Assembly: GCA_023430825.1 (NCBI GenBank)
Contig: JAEYYL010000363.1
Span: 1 to 8,187, forward strand
Length of the DNA: 8,187 nucleotides
Reading direction: 5' to 3'
DNA from: Verrucomicrobiota bacterium
GTDB taxonomy: Bacteria; Verrucomicrobiota; Verrucomicrobiia; Opitutales; Opitutaceae
Position numbers and translations under genes: made by a program. The notes below the pieces were generated by a model that saw nothing but the letters and a program-made list of their open reading frames with translations, made no database searches and was not told the origin of the DNA. This document shows positions 6,341 through 8,187 of this stretch, in pieces; positions within the stretch are counted from its first letter, which is position 1; the number at the start of each line of letters is the position of its first letter.

Positions 6341-7663
6341 ATGAACCTCTCGATCGAAATCCTCATCATTTTCCTCCTGCTCCTCGCCAACGGCGTCTTC
6401 GCCATGGCCGAGATCGCCATCGTCTCCGCTCGCAAAGCCCGGCTCAAGACCCTCGCCGCCAACGGCTCCCCCCGCGCCCAGGCCGCCCTCGACCTCGCGG
6501 AGGAGCCCACCCGCTTCCTCTCCACCGTGCAGATCGGCATCACCCTCGTCGGCGTCCTCGCCGGCGCGTTCGGCGGCGCCACCCTCTCCGAAAAACTCGC
6601 CGCCGCGCTCGACCGCATCCCCCTCCTCGCCCCCTACAGCTCCGCCCTCGCCCTCTTCGTCGTGGTCGGCGCCATCACCTACTTCTCCCTCATCCTCGGC
6701 GAACTCGTGCCGAAACGCATCGCGCTCAACAACCCCGAAGCTCGCGCCATGCTCGTCGCACGGCCGATGACCGCCCTCTCCCGCATCGCCGCACCGTTCG
6801 TCTGGTTCCTCACCGCCTCGTCCAACCTCGTCCTCAAACTCCTCGGTCTCGGCAAAAACGTCGAAACCCCGCCCTCCGCCGAGGAGATCGGCCACCTCAT
6901 CGAACAGGGCACCACCGCCGGCGTGTTCCACATCGCCGAACGCGCCATGGTCGAGGGCGTCCTCCGCCTCGACGAACGCCCCGTCACCGAAATCATGACC
7001 CGCCGCACCAGCATCGTCTGGCTCAACATCGCCGACCCCGACGAACTCAACTGGCGCAAGATCGTCGCCAGCGGCCACTCGCACTTCCCCGTCTTCGAAG
7101 GCTCGCGCGACAACGTCATCGGCCTCGTCTCGGTAAAATCCCTCTGGGCCAACGCCGCCGCCGGCGTCGCCAACAGCCTCCGCCACCACCTCACCAAACC
7201 CCTCTTCGTCCCCGCCACCATCAACGCCGCCCAACTCCTCGAAACCTGCAAGAAAACCGGCCGCCACCTCGCCCTCGTCACCGACGAGTTCGGCAGTATC
7301 CAGGGTTTGGTGACGATGATCGACGTCATGGAGGCGATCGTCGGCGATCTCCCCGAACCCGGCGACCGGCTCGCGCCCGGCGCCGTGCAGCGCGAGGACG
7401 GCACCTGGCTCGTCGACGGCAGCATGCCCGTCGACGACCTGCGCCGCCGCTTCTCCCTCCCGCCCCTCCCCGGCGAGGAGGACGAGGATTTCGAAACTCT
7501 CGGCGGCTTCGTCCTCGACCGCTTCGGCTACATCCCCAAAGCCGCCGAATTCTTCGTCTGGCACGGCTGGCGGTTCGAGGTCGTCGACATGGACCGCCAC
7601 CGCGTCGACAAGGTCCTCCTCGCCCGCATCGAACCGCCCGCGGCCCTCCCGGCGAAATCCTGA
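6341..7663 (+). CDS. CNNM/CorC-HlyC family membrane protein with CBS domains (putative Mg2+/Co2+ transport or efflux)
   Basis: Inner-membrane protein of 440 residues with the full family layout. A DUF21/CNNM transmembrane domain (about 1-195) has hydrophobic segments near 5-30, 60-85, 95-125 and 145-170 and the conserved GELVPK motif at 120-125. Two CBS domains follow (about 215-275, beginning near EIMTRR, and about 278-335, containing the GLVTMIDVMEAIVGD segment around 322-336). The C-terminal CorC_HlyC domain (about 350-432) includes the ETLGGFVLDRFGYIP segment. Family members are linked to magnesium or cobalt export and Mg2+ resistance, with CBS domains sensing nucleotides; the old hemolysin label is misleading. 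The start is set by the membrane segment beginning at once. No Shine-Dalgarno is seen. The stop overlaps the DUF2062 gene by one base, implying coupled expression. The exact ion is not shown by sequence. Confidence 0.93.
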   Translation: MNLSIEILIIFLLLLANGVFAMAEIAIVSARKARLKTLAANGSPRAQAALDLAEEPTRFLSTVQIGITLVGVLAGAFGGATLSEKLAAALDRIPLLAPYSSALALFVVVGAITYFSLILGELVPKRIALNNPEARAMLVARPMTALSRIAAPFVWFLTASSNLVLKLLGLGKNVETPPSAEEIGHLIEQGTTAGVFHIAERAMVEGVLRLDERPVTEIMTRRTSIVWLNIADPDELNWRKIVASGHSHFPVFEGSRDNVIGLVSVKSLWANAAAGVANSLRHHLTKPLFVPATINAAQLLETCKKTGRHLALVTDEFGSIQGLVTMIDVMEAIVGDLPEPGDRLAPGAVQREDGTWLVDGSMPVDDLRRRFSLPPLPGEEDEDFETLGGFVLDRFGYIPKAAEFFVWHGWRFEVVDMDRHRVDKVLLARIEPPAALPAKS

Positions 7664-8187
7664 TGCGCCTCCCTTTCTGGGTCCTCCGGTGGCTGCACCG
7701 GCGCCGCCTCTCCCGCAGCCGCTTGCGCGGCACCTTCCTTCACTCCTGGCTCGGCGACCGCCTGCTCGATCGCGCCCTGTGGAAACCGAGCCGCGACTCC
7801 CTCGCCCGCGCCTGGCTCGTCGGATTTCCCGTCACGGTGATTCCCTTCCTCCCCATCCAGTCGCTCTTCGCCTGCTTCCTCGCCTTGTTCGTCCGCGGCA
7901 ACGTCCTGCTCTGCATCGCGCTCCAGTTCCTCTCGACGCCCCTCACCGCCCCCGTGCACCTGCCCGCCTGCTACTGGGTCGGCGAAGTCGTCCGCGGCCG
8001 CGCCCCCGGCGAGGTCTGGCGCGAGGTCACCGCCGCACCGCGCAGCATCTTTAGCGGCGACGCCGTCACCTCGCTCTACCTCGGCGCCCTCATCATCGGC
8101 GTCGTCGGCGGAATCGCGGGCTATTTCATCATCCGACACACCTGGAAACACCGGCCCCGCCCCGCGCCGGCCGCGCGCCCTTACGTC
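7663..8187 (+). CDS. DUF2062 membrane protein, 3' end beyond window
   Basis: 175 residues are visible with no stop before the right edge. The start ATG shares its A with the TGA of the CorC-like gene (TGATG), a common arrangement for termination-reinitiation. A basic N-terminus (about 9-22) is followed by the DUF2062 signature: an LHSWLGDRLLDRALWKPS segment (26-43), a hydrophobic segment with PFLPIQSL (61-68), RGN (78-80), and STPLT (91-95, where many members have NPLT). A second membrane segment spans about 138-157, followed by a basic, Pro/Arg-rich tail. DUF2062 proteins are inner-membrane proteins of unknown biochemical role. The tight link to the CorC-like gene suggests a shared membrane function. 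The tail after 160 looks close to a natural end, so perhaps only a few residues are missing. Confidence 0.85.
   Translation, partial: MRLPFWVLRWLHRRRLSRSRLRGTFLHSWLGDRLLDRALWKPSRDSLARAWLVGFPVTVIPFLPIQSLFACFLALFVRGNVLLCIALQFLSTPLTAPVHLPACYWVGEVVRGRAPGEVWREVTAAPRSIFSGDAVTSLYLGALIIGVVGGIAGYFIIRHTWKHRPRPAPAARPYV

Noticed and set aside
6326..7600. A 424-codon antisense frame across the CorC-like gene
   Set aside because: Acidic Gly-rich shadow frame. The plus frame has complete CNNM, CBS and CorC_HlyC domains.
1..8187. Mobile element, CRISPR array, defence island or new multi-gene system
   Set aside because: I found no transposase, integrase, regularly spaced repeats, toxin-antitoxin pair or nuclease-like gene. 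All large genes belong to well-known housekeeping, signalling or transport families.

Overview
The window is very GC-rich with densely packed genes. It looks like the chromosome of a free-living Gram-negative-type bacterium. The mix of genes and the codon style would fit Verrucomicrobiota (Opitutaceae-like), but that placement is an inference from overall feel, not from a marker gene. No rRNA, tRNA, CRISPR array, transposase, integrase or phage gene is visible.

Layout. On the minus strand, 1-1762 holds the first 587 residues of a chemotaxis-type histidine kinase (CheA); its C-terminus lies beyond the left edge. A 331-bp divergent intergenic region (1763-2093) with several inverted repeats separates it from a plus-strand block: a 910-residue P2-type cation-pumping ATPase (2094-4826); a 332-residue LdhA-type D-lactate dehydrogenase (4823-5821) that overlaps the ATPase stop codon by 4 nt; a small predicted membrane-targeted protein of unknown function (5892-6233) behind a promoter-like sequence; a cluster of four inverted repeats (6223-6313); a CNNM/CorC-HlyC membrane protein with CBS domains (6341-7663); and a DUF2062 membrane protein that starts inside the stop codon of the CorC-like gene and runs off the right edge (7663-8187).

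How the genes fit together. The ATPase and lactate dehydrogenase are almost certainly co-transcribed and translationally coupled. This pairs an ATP-consuming ion pump with a fermentative NADH-oxidising enzyme. The CorC-like and DUF2062 genes form a second coupled pair of inner-membrane proteins, perhaps with the small ORF at the head of that unit. CheA is transcribed away from all of these and there is no sign that it shares their function.

No clearly new multi-gene system is visible. The points most worth a second look are: a strong C-over-G strand bias that flips the synonymous codon choice of the minus-strand gene; an ATPase that lacks the canonical transmembrane-6 aspartate; the overlapping ATPase-lactate dehydrogenase pair; the possibly leaderless small gene; and the hairpin cluster ahead of the CorC-like gene.
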